This document shows, one piece after another, positions 1 through 8,196 of a stretch of 10,987 nucleotides of DNA. The stretch's first letter is position 1. Each line of letters opens with the position of its first letter. The notes under the pieces are model-generated. The model was not told the DNA's origin. It ran no database searches and saw nothing but the letters and a program-made list of their open reading frames with translations. The position numbers were made by a program, and so were the translations under genes. The stretch is from an uncultured Fidelibacterota bacterium (GTDB taxonomy: Bacteria; Marinisomatota; Marinisomatia; Marinisomatales; UBA1611), in NCBI GenBank assembly GCA_913041325.1, contig CAJWHU010000042.1:1-10987 (forward strand). The letters run 5' to 3'.

Positions 1-1
1 T

Positions 2-217
2 GAGGTTAATAAAGACGCTGAGCCTTCATTTAAGTTTAAAGGTTTTGGTCAATCCAGTATAGATTTAGTCGTCTATTTTCGTGGTAATAAATATGGAGAT
101 CAAAATCCTATTATACACGAGTTTATAAAAGCTATACATAAAAGATTTGACGAGGAGAATATTGAAATACCATATCCAGTTCGAACACTTGTACACAAGA
201 AGGAAGATGCCAATTGA
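2..217 (+). CDS. MscS-family mechanosensitive ion channel, C-terminal fragment
   Basis: The frame is open from the left window edge to a TGA at 215-217 and encodes the last 71 residues of a larger protein. The fragment reads as the C-terminal alpha/beta domain of small-conductance mechanosensitive channels. A beta strand (IDLVVYF) is followed by a helix (IHEFIKAIHKRFDEENI) and the family's closing motif IEIPYPVRTL, equivalent to the 'gIeiPfPqrt' end seen in MscS homologues. In known members this domain forms the cytoplasmic cage beneath a membrane pore that releases small solutes during hypo-osmotic shock. The pore helices lie outside the window, so the number of transmembrane segments and the subfamily cannot be judged. 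The stop overlaps the TTG start of the next gene (TTGA at 214-217), which suggests translational coupling. The family call is fairly firm; the exact channel type is not. Confidence 0.82.
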   Translation, partial: EVNKDAEPSFKFKGFGQSSIDLVVYFRGNKYGDQNPIIHEFIKAIHKRFDEENIEIPYPVRTLVHKKEDAN

Positions 218-585
218 AAGTTTGGTTAATAACAGGCGCAATCATGGCAGCGACATCTGTTGGATTTGGGGCTTTTGGCGCACATGGATTAAAATTGAAA
301 GTCTCGCCTGAAGACCTAGTCATATTTGAGGTGGGTGTTAGATACCAGATGTATCATTCCATTTCAATAATTGTATTAGGTTTAAGCGGTTATTTTCTAC
401 CGCATAACATAATCCAAACTGTTGCCATACTCATGTTATCCGGAACATTTATTTTTTCGGGTAGTTTATACATGCTAATCCTTACAAATTATCGCTGGCT
501 GGGAGCTATAACCCCTTTCGGTGGAATGTTATTGATTTTAGGTTGGTTATTGTTCGCATATAATATTTATCATTTCAGTTCTTAG
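214..585 (+). CDS. DUF423 family small integral membrane protein
   Basis: This 123-residue protein matches DUF423 (YgdD/YwdK-like) in length and motifs. GAFGAHGL is at residues 19-26, RYQMYHS at 43-49, FSGSLY at 81-86 and LGAITPFGG at 96-104. Four hydrophobic segments fit its membrane topology (about residues 3-20, 48-64, 68-90 and 98-117). The molecular function of the family is not established. The TTG start at 214 is preferred over the internal ATG at 244 because the residues it adds (KVWLITGAI) form the usual first helix. An AGGA at 201-204 also sits at a suitable distance. The start overlaps the stop of the MscS-like gene by 4 nt, so the two are probably co-translated. The frame ends just before, or slightly inside, the likely true beginning of the following permease. 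Confidence 0.9.
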   Translation: MKVWLITGAIMAATSVGFGAFGAHGLKLKVSPEDLVIFEVGVRYQMYHSISIIVLGLSGYFLPHNIIQTVAILMLSGTFIFSGSLYMLILTNYRWLGAITPFGGMLLILGWLLFAYNIYHFSS

Positions 586-647
586 TACTTAGCCTTATTT
601 CTAAACACTTATCTTCATACACCGCATCATCATTTATAATTGCTTCA

Positions 648-1895
648 ATGATTGGAACGGGCGTTTTTACTAGCCTTGGTTTTCAACTGGTAGATATTAA
701 ATCCGTATTTGCACTGTTACTATTATGGATAATTGGCGGCGCCTTGGCATTTTGCGGAGCTGTCTCTTATAGTGAACTAAGTACAGCGTTACCTCGGTCT
801 GGGGGGGAATATCACATTTTAAGTAAAACCATTCACCCCTCAGTTGGTTTTTCTGCAGGAATAGTTTCTGTGACAATTGGTTTTGTTGCACCTTCTGTTC
901 TTGCAGCCATGGCTCTGGGAAGCTATTTTAGTTCAATTATACCATCGATATCTGAGTTTTGGATCGCATTTTTTGTTATTACTTTTTTGCATGTATTGCA
1001 TGTACACAAATTGAATTGGGGATTATACTTTCAAAATTATACTACTTTGCTCAAAGTAATTTTAATTTTACTGTTTATCTTCTTCGGCTTAACACACCAA
1101 CCAGTGCACAATATTCAAATTTTACCTGACCATAAAGATCTATCTGTGATTTTTAGTGCACAATATGCTATAGCTTTAATATGGGTTTCCTATGCCTATA
1201 CTGGATGGAATTCAGTGATTTATATTTCTGGAGAACTTAAACACCCAGAGGCAGATATTTCTAAAACTATGTTTTTTTCAACTGGATTAGTTACGATTTT
1301 ATATGTTTTATTAAATTTTGTTTTTTTGTACACAACACCAAATGAGCTAATGGTTGGACAAATCGATATTGGGTACATAGCAGGACAGGGTATTTTTGGT
1401 GAAAACGGTTCTAAATTAGTTGCCATCGGAATATCTTTTCTTCTTTTGTCTACAGTAAGTAGTTACACATACATTGGGCCCAGAATAATACAGATTATAA
1501 GCGAGGACCATAAAGTTTTAAGTTTCCTTCGAAGCGATAAAAGTGAAATTATTCCGAATTCTTCCTTTATAGCCCAATTAATAATTTCATATGTTTTTTT
1601 ATTGACCTCGACATTTGAGCAGGTTTTAATGTATGCAGGAGCTGCACTAACGATAACTTCTTCCTTAACCGTTTTATCATTATTTGTTTTACGAGTCCGA
1701 AAACCAGAACTTAATCGACCTTATATGGCGTGGGGCTATCCAATCACACCCATGATATATCTTTTTTCAAACCTATGGATAATGTACCACATGTTCAGCG
1801 AATCGACTTTTGAATCTATTTTGGGTTTATCGGTGGTAATGTTTGGTATAATTTTTTATTACTTTTTAAAGAATAGTTCATACCATTTAGAATGA
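648..1895 (+). CDS. APC-superfamily amino acid permease (start uncertain, probably upstream)
   Basis: This is a secondary transporter of the amino acid/polyamine/organocation superfamily, expected to import an amino acid or related amine across the inner membrane. Family landmarks, numbered from this ATG, are the TM1 substrate-binding motif MIGTGVF (1-7), ALPRSGGEY (47-55), the TM6 segment SYAYTGWNSVIYISGELKHPE (181-201, unwound helix and following loop) and RKPELNRPY with YPITP (351-368). About eleven further hydrophobic helices follow. The ATG at 648 falls in the middle of TM1, so it would delete the first half of that helix. The frame stays open upstream to a TAA at 561-563, and codons 597-647 encode a good TM1 beginning (SKHLSSYTASSFIIAS) but contain no ATG, GTG, TTG or CTG. 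The only near-cognate candidate in a sensible place is ATT at 597, which would give 432 residues. The stop overlaps the next start as ATGA (1892-1895). The neighbouring homocysteine methyltransferase makes S-methylmethionine a possible substrate, by inference only. Confidence 0.88.
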   Translation: MIGTGVFTSLGFQLVDIKSVFALLLLWIIGGALAFCGAVSYSELSTALPRSGGEYHILSKTIHPSVGFSAGIVSVTIGFVAPSVLAAMALGSYFSSIIPSISEFWIAFFVITFLHVLHVHKLNWGLYFQNYTTLLKVILILLFIFFGLTHQPVHNIQILPDHKDLSVIFSAQYAIALIWVSYAYTGWNSVIYISGELKHPEADISKTMFFSTGLVTILYVLLNFVFLYTTPNELMVGQIDIGYIAGQGIFGENGSKLVAIGISFLLLSTVSSYTYIGPRIIQIISEDHKVLSFLRSDKSEIIPNSSFIAQLIISYVFLLTSTFEQVLMYAGAALTITSSLTVLSLFVLRVRKPELNRPYMAWGYPITPMIYLFSNLWIMYHMFSESTFESILGLSVVMFGIIFYYFLKNSSYHLE

Positions 1896-2749
1896 AGAAA
1901 CCATTACTTATTGATGGCGCAATGGGCACTGAGCTAAATATTAGGGGTGTCTCAACTCCGCTACCGTTGTGGTCTGCCGATGCAAATTTGCAAAATTCAA
2001 AAATTGTACTAGATATACATAAAGACTATATCAAATCGGGTTCAAAAGTAATTACGACCAATACATTTCGTACAACTCCCTGGACATATAAAAAGGCAGG
2101 TTACAGTGATAAAAAATCTAAAGAAGCTGCTCGATCAAGCTTGTATAAAGCGGTTGACATTGCCCACAAGGCGAGAGAGAAAGATGTTCTAATTGCGGGT
2201 TCAATTACGTCTGTAGATGACTGTTATATTCCTTTAAATTTTCCGGGTTTATCAATAGCTGAGGAAAACTATGGATATTTAGTTGATTGGCTTGTAGATG
2301 CTGGTGTTGATTTAATATTATTTGAGACTATGGGAAATATCATTGAAATAAATTGTGCTTTAAATATTGCTAAAAATTATGAACTTCCAAAATGGTTAAG
2401 CATAATATTTGATGATTATTGTAATCTTTTGGATGGCACAAATATTGAAAATTTATTTGCTGGGATAGATAAAAAAAGCTTAGAATGTTTATTAATAAAT
2501 TGTAATACGAAAAAATTAACTCTTGAGGGATTAAAAAAAATTAGGAAAATTTGGTCAGGGTCTGTTGGTGCATATCCCAACTTGGGGCTAACTAATTACA
2601 AGAATGACTATTTTAAGGTAATTGACAGAATCAGTTTGTTGAAATTTTTAAAAGCTTTAATAGATCAAAGATTGGATATTATAGGTTTATGTTGTGGTTC
2701 TACACCATATCATGTTTCACAACTAAATTCTCTTATCAAGGATAACTAG
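1892..2749 (+). CDS. Homocysteine S-methyltransferase family protein (MmuM-like)
   Basis: This 285-residue protein belongs to the Pfam S-methyl_trans family (zinc-dependent TIM barrel). These enzymes transfer a methyl group to homocysteine to give methionine, taking it from S-methylmethionine, S-adenosylmethionine, betaine or a similar donor. Visible motifs are DGAMGTEL (8-14 region), ITTNTFRTT (54-62), LFETM (143-147), LINCNT (201-206), GAYPN (226-230) and IGLCCGSTP (264-272). The three expected zinc ligands are present as C204, C267 and C268. The normally double glycine before the Cys pair reads G-L. It is slightly shorter than E. coli MmuM and lacks the folate and cobalamin domains of MetH, so it is a stand-alone, cobalamin-independent type. 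Its ATG lies inside the permease stop (ATGA), which suggests coupling. The donor cannot be assigned from sequence; the permease partner favours an imported methylated sulfonium compound. Confidence 0.85.
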   Translation: MKKPLLIDGAMGTELNIRGVSTPLPLWSADANLQNSKIVLDIHKDYIKSGSKVITTNTFRTTPWTYKKAGYSDKKSKEAARSSLYKAVDIAHKAREKDVLIAGSITSVDDCYIPLNFPGLSIAEENYGYLVDWLVDAGVDLILFETMGNIIEINCALNIAKNYELPKWLSIIFDDYCNLLDGTNIENLFAGIDKKSLECLLINCNTKKLTLEGLKKIRKIWSGSVGAYPNLGLTNYKNDYFKVIDRISLLKFLKALIDQRLDIIGLCCGSTPYHVSQLNSLIKDN

Positions 2750-2760
2750 GAATTGATATT

Positions 2761-3198
2761 ATGAAATTGAAAATAAAAGCCCTTAGTTCAAAATCAAAAG
2801 AAATGTACGAAAATCATGGACATTTTCATCCAGGAGATGCTGGTTTAGATCTATTTGTAGTGAAAAGACAAATTATTCAACCTGGTCATACTAGTATAAT
2901 TAAGTTAGATATTGCCTGCGAAAACGTTGAAATGAAGCCATACTTCCTAATGCCTAGATCGAGTATTTCTAAAACTCCATTGAGAATGTGTAATTCTATT
3001 GGATTAATTGATGCAGGGTATAGGGGGGAGATAATGGCTGCAGTTGATAATGTGAAAACTGTGTCGCATGAAATTAAAACAGGGGAAAGATTGTTTCAAT
3101 TAGTGGCACTGGACGGAAGTAAGATCTCTTTTTCTCTAGTAGACGAGCTTACATCATCCGAGAGAGGAGACGGTGGTTTTGGTTCAACAGGCAAATAA
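2761..3198 (+). CDS. dut: dUTP diphosphatase (dUTPase)
   Basis: This 145-residue trimeric-type dUTPase hydrolyses dUTP to dUMP and pyrophosphate, keeping uracil out of DNA and supplying dUMP for thymidylate synthesis. All five family motifs can be read. Motif I is DAGLDLF (26-32), motif II is PRSSI (65-69), motif III is GLIDAGYRGEI (81-91), with catalytic Asp84 and base-stacking Tyr87. Motif IV is GERLFQLV (108-115) and motif V is the glycine-rich C-terminal arm RGDGGFGSTG (135-144). Motifs II and III depart from the usual bacterial PRSGL and IDxDYRG by Ser for Gly and Gly for Asp (residue 86). The catalytic residues are kept. The start is supported by AGGA at 2748-2751, nine bases upstream and overlapping the TAG stop of the methyltransferase. 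This makes it the last gene of the upstream run; the 197-bp gap to groES follows. Confidence 0.93.
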   Translation: MKLKIKALSSKSKEMYENHGHFHPGDAGLDLFVVKRQIIQPGHTSIIKLDIACENVEMKPYFLMPRSSISKTPLRMCNSIGLIDAGYRGEIMAAVDNVKTVSHEIKTGERLFQLVALDGSKISFSLVDELTSSERGDGGFGSTGK

Positions 3199-3260
3199 GA
3201 TAATTGTCAAAATGGCATAAAGTGTAAACTATCTATTACAAAATGGATTATTTCATGATG

Positions 3261-3282
3261 TGGTATATTTTTTGATACACCA
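3261..3282. repeat. Imperfect inverted repeat upstream of groES
   Basis: TGGTATAT (3261-3268) and ATACACCA (3275-3282) are complementary at 7 of 8 positions around a 6-nt TTTTTG spacer. It lies about 62 bp after the dut stop and 28 bp before the putative groES -35 box. It has no T-tract after the second arm, so it is a poor intrinsic terminator. A protein-binding site is possible. The function is unproven. Confidence 0.35.
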
Positions 3283-3309
3283 AATTAGAGTTAAAAAATC
3301 ATTGAAGCA

Positions 3310-3338
3310 TTGTGATCAACAAAAACAGTTGTTATATT
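3310..3338 (+). promoter_or_regulatory. Putative sigma-70 type promoter of groES-groEL
   Basis: TTGTGA (3310-3315, 4 of 6 matches to TTGACA) is separated by 17 bp from TATATT (3333-3338, 5 of 6 matches to TATAAT). A locally GC-rich stretch (TCGCGCCGC, 3339-3347) follows in an otherwise AT-rich gap. Transcription would begin near 3345, leaving a leader of about 50 nt before the groES ATG. I see no CIRCE palindrome and no convincing heat-shock sigma-32 boxes (CTTGAA with CCCAT) in the 3199-3395 gap, so how heat induction works here is open. Confidence 0.45.
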
Positions 3339-3384
3339 TCGCGCCGCTTTTAATGAAAAATTGTTTTTTATTTATTAATATAAA

Positions 3385-3389
3385 AGGAG
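3385..3389 (+). promoter_or_regulatory. Strong Shine-Dalgarno of groES
   Basis: AGGAG lies six bases before the groES ATG at 3396. A matching AAGGAG (3685-3690) overlaps the groES stop and precedes groEL by six bases. These are the best ribosome-binding sites in the window, as expected for highly expressed chaperonin genes. Most neighbours have weak or no recognisable sites. Confidence 0.75.
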
Positions 3390-3395
3390 TGAAAA

Positions 3396-5336
<1,941 letters not shown>

Positions 5337-5337
<1 letters not shown>

Positions 5338-5354
5338 TAGTGAAAACTCACTGC
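5337..5354 (+). other. Small hairpin at the groEL stop codons
   Basis: AGTGA (5339-5343) and TCACT (5348-5352) pair around an AAAC loop. A U-G and a G-C pair could extend the stem to seven. It begins within the tandem stops and has no T-tract, so it is not itself a terminator. It may only protect the transcript end, or may be chance. Confidence 0.3.
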
Positions 5355-5377
5355 CCAGTTTACAGCTGATGTTAAGA

Positions 5378-5407
5378 TAGCCCCGATATTATCGGGGCTA
5401 TTTTTAT
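5378..5407 (+). terminator. Rho-independent terminator of groES-groEL
   Basis: TAGCCCCGA (5378-5386) pairs perfectly with TCGGGGCTA (5392-5400) around a TATTA loop, followed directly by TTTTTAT (5401-5407). The stem is 9 bp with a GC-rich core in an AT-rich background. It lies 40 bp after the groEL stop and separates the chaperonin operon from polA. Confidence 0.95.
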
Positions 5408-5454
5408 ATAAATGTAAGTGGGAGCTTATACCTTAGCTACGTAATTTATTGTGC

Positions 5455-8184
5455 ATGGTTCAAAATAAAAAAAATAGAAAACGTTTTTTCGTCGTCGATG
5501 GTTATGCTTTGTTGTTTAGAGCCCATTTTGCTCTTATAAGGAACCCACTGATAACTAGTTATGGCCTCGATACAAGCGCGCTTTTTGGTTTCGTAAATCA
5601 GATATTCAAACTTATTCGTACTGAAAAACCAGATTACTTTGCATGTGCTTTTGATTCAAAGGGCAAAACATTTAGAAATCAAATATACGACGATTATAAG
5701 GCAAATCGCCCTGAAATGCCAAATGAGCTTCAATTGCAGTTACCTCACCTGTGGGAAATTCTGGAGATAATGAATATACCAGTATTGAAAAAATCTGGTT
5801 TTGAAGCTGACGACATAATAGGCACATTAGCTGTCCAAGCAGAAAAAGAAGGGCTGGATACTTATATAGTTAGCGGCGATAAAGATTTCATGCAGTTAAT
5901 TAATGAAAATATTTTTTTATACGCACCAGGCACAAAAAAATCTCCAGGTCCTAAAGTGTACGACTCACATTTGGTCATGGAGAAATGGGGTGTGCCGCCT
6001 GATAAAGTTATTGATCTACTAGGTCTCATGGGGGATAGTTCCGATAATGTACCTGGTGTTCCTGGTGTTGGTGAAAAAACCGCTGTGAAATTAATTAATG
6101 CATATGGATCATTGGAGGGTGCTTTAGATAATGCAGAAAAAATCTCAAATAAAAGAGTTCGAGAAGGATTAATAAAAGGTGTTGAAAAGGCAAATCTAAG
6201 TAAGAAGCTGGTTACCATTCTGGTCGATCTAAAACTAGACTGTAATGTTAAAGATTTTGAAAAAAAAGCAATATCTACAGAGGCATGTATATTAAAGTTT
6301 CAGTCGCTTGAATTTCAGGGCTTGGCTAAACAGCTATCGACATCATTGAATGTTAAAAGCCAAGATAAAAAAATAGATAGGCCAATCATAAATTGTGAGG
6401 TTTTTTATAAAAAAAGAGATGTAGATGTTTTGGCAAGGAAGTTATTGCGCTCTAAATTAGTCTCAGTAAGCATTATCACAGATGGTAAATCAGCGTCAGA
6501 AGCCACAATATTAGGTTTTAGTTTTGCTACTGTATCTGACAATGGGTGGTATGTCCCTGTTGCCAATAAAGAGCTAGATGATAAGAAACCTAATCAAGAT
6601 AACTTATCATGGATTCTTAAGAAATTAAAACCCATCCTTGAGAACGATGAAGTTTTAAAGACAGGCTGTAATATTAAATATGATTTACATCTTTTGAAAA
6701 GGTTTGGAATCAATATAGGTGGTTACATTTTTGATATTTCAATAGCAGCTCACTTGATAAACCCTAGCTCAAAGGTACCGTCATTAAAATCGCTAAGTCT
6801 GGAGTATTTAAATTATGAACTATCCGGCATTGAAGATTTATCTAATGTTGTTAAAAACCAGCAAAACATTTATGACATATCCTTAGAGGATATATCCAAT
6901 TACTCGGTTGAAAAATCATGTAAAATATTAGAATTAACTCAAATCTTAAAGAATGAGCTAGAAAAAAAATCACTCTCTGATTATTTTGATATGGTAGAAT
7001 TGCCTCTCGTCCCCATATTGGTTGAAATGGAATATAATGGAGTATACGTAGACTCCAATCTAATCAGACAAATGTCTAAAGACATTGGTGGTAAATTGGA
7101 CGACCTAAAAAAAAATATCTTTAGACAATCAAAAAAGGACTTCAACATTAACTCAACGCAACAGCTGGCCATAATTTTATTTGATGAGCTTGATCTGCCA
7201 ATGGTTAAAAAGAGAAGCACAGCTGAGGATGTTTTAAAAAAATTAAAAGATTACCACGAAATACCTCAGTTAATTTTAGATTACAGAAAATACAACAAAT
7301 TAAAAAATACATACCTAGATTCATTACTTGAATTAATACATCATAAGACATCAAGAGTTCACTCTACCTTCAATCAAACTATAGCGGCGACGGGACGCTT
7401 ATCGAGTACTAAACCAAATTTTCAGAATATACCTATAAGAACACGTGAGGGTCGGGAAGTAAGAAAAGCATTTTCAGCTCAAAAAAGAGGCTGGAAAATT
7501 TTTTCAGCCGATTATTCACAAGTTGAATTAAGAATAATGGCTCATTTTAGCGAAGATAAAGCACTAATTGATGCGTTCAATAATGAAGAAGATATACATA
7601 CTAGAACTGCAAGTCTGGTATTTAATGTGCCAATTGAGAATGTTTTGTCTGACATGAGAAGAACAGCTAAAATAGTTAACTTTGGTATAATGTATGGCGC
7701 TGGGGCATTTAGATTGAGCCAAGAGTTAGGAATTTCAAGAAATAATGCGAGCCAAATAATTGCAGATTATTTCAAGAAATATCCAGGCATACAGGAATAT
7801 ATCAATAATACACTAGAAAAAGCTAGAAATCTGAATTATGTTGAGACCATTCTTGGAAGAAGAAGGCCAATATTAGACGCCAACTCAAGTAACGCTCTAA
7901 AAAGAAAAGCCGCAGAAAGGATGGCGATAAATATGCCAATTCAGGGCTCTGCTGCTGAGATGATTAAATTAGCAATGATTAATATCCAAAGAGAAATAAG
8001 GAATATGAATTTAAAATCAAAACTAGTATTGCAGATTCACGATGAATTATTATTTGAGTTTCCAGAAAGTGAAGAGGATGTAGTTATTGAATTAGTAACC
8101 AAAAAAATGGAAAGTGCCATACAATTAAAAGTACCTGTAGTTGTTGACTATGGTATTGGCACATCATGGTATGATGCACACTAA
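5455..8184 (+). CDS. polA: DNA polymerase I (proofreading site degenerate)
   Basis: This is family A DNA polymerase for gap filling, Okazaki primer removal and repair, with 909 residues from the ATG at 5455. An in-frame TTG at 5449 would add two residues; neither has a nearby Shine-Dalgarno. Numbering is from the ATG. The 5'-nuclease domain (about 1-290) keeps its acidic sites: VVDGYALLFRAH (13-24), FACAFDSKGKTFR, GFEADDIIG (115-123), VSGDKDF (139-145) and GDSSDNVPGVPGVGEKTA. The 3'-5' exonuclease fold (about 310-505) is present, but positions matching E. coli D355, E357 and D501 are Ser339, Ile341 and Lys487; only the D424 equivalent (Asp410) remains. The polymerase domain is intact: motif A DYSQVELR (Asp686), motif B RRTAKIVNFGIMYG (735-748) and motif C QIHDELLFE (Asp863). 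It is 12 bp upstream of the ABC ATPase gene, so co-transcription is likely. No convincing promoter is visible between the terminator and polA. Confidence 0.97.
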   Translation: MVQNKKNRKRFFVVDGYALLFRAHFALIRNPLITSYGLDTSALFGFVNQIFKLIRTEKPDYFACAFDSKGKTFRNQIYDDYKANRPEMPNELQLQLPHLWEILEIMNIPVLKKSGFEADDIIGTLAVQAEKEGLDTYIVSGDKDFMQLINENIFLYAPGTKKSPGPKVYDSHLVMEKWGVPPDKVIDLLGLMGDSSDNVPGVPGVGEKTAVKLINAYGSLEGALDNAEKISNKRVREGLIKGVEKANLSKKLVTILVDLKLDCNVKDFEKKAISTEACILKFQSLEFQGLAKQLSTSLNVKSQDKKIDRPIINCEVFYKKRDVDVLARKLLRSKLVSVSIITDGKSASEATILGFSFATVSDNGWYVPVANKELDDKKPNQDNLSWILKKLKPILENDEVLKTGCNIKYDLHLLKRFGINIGGYIFDISIAAHLINPSSKVPSLKSLSLEYLNYELSGIEDLSNVVKNQQNIYDISLEDISNYSVEKSCKILELTQILKNELEKKSLSDYFDMVELPLVPILVEMEYNGVYVDSNLIRQMSKDIGGKLDDLKKNIFRQSKKDFNINSTQQLAIILFDELDLPMVKKRSTAEDVLKKLKDYHEIPQLILDYRKYNKLKNTYLDSLLELIHHKTSRVHSTFNQTIAATGRLSSTKPNFQNIPIRTREGREVRKAFSAQKRGWKIFSADYSQVELRIMAHFSEDKALIDAFNNEEDIHTRTASLVFNVPIENVLSDMRRTAKIVNFGIMYGAGAFRLSQELGISRNNASQIIADYFKKYPGIQEYINNTLEKARNLNYVETILGRRRPILDANSSNALKRKAAERMAINMPIQGSAAEMIKLAMINIQREIRNMNLKSKLVLQIHDELLFEFPESEEDVVIELVTKKMESAIQLKVPVVVDYGIGTSWYDAH

Positions 8185-8196
8185 AGTTAGGTTTAC

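Noticed and set aside
564..650. Programmed frameshift fusing DUF423 to the permease
   Set aside because: The frames overlap near 564-585, but no slippery heptamer is visible and both proteins are complete families on their own.
3318..3333. Short inverted repeat AACAA-N6-TTGTT inside the putative groES promoter spacer
   Set aside because: Only five A/T-rich pairs; expected by chance in this composition.
3199..3395. CIRCE operator or sigma-32 promoter for groESL
   Set aside because: I looked for TTAGCACTC-N9-GAGTGCTAA and for CTTGAA with CCCAT spacing. TTGAAG at 3302-3307 is the only partial hit and it has no matching -10.
5862..6218. 118-codon open frame on the - strand inside polA
   Set aside because: It lies wholly within the conserved 5'-nuclease region of polA, has no recognisable domain and is explained as an antisense shadow of a strongly constrained gene.
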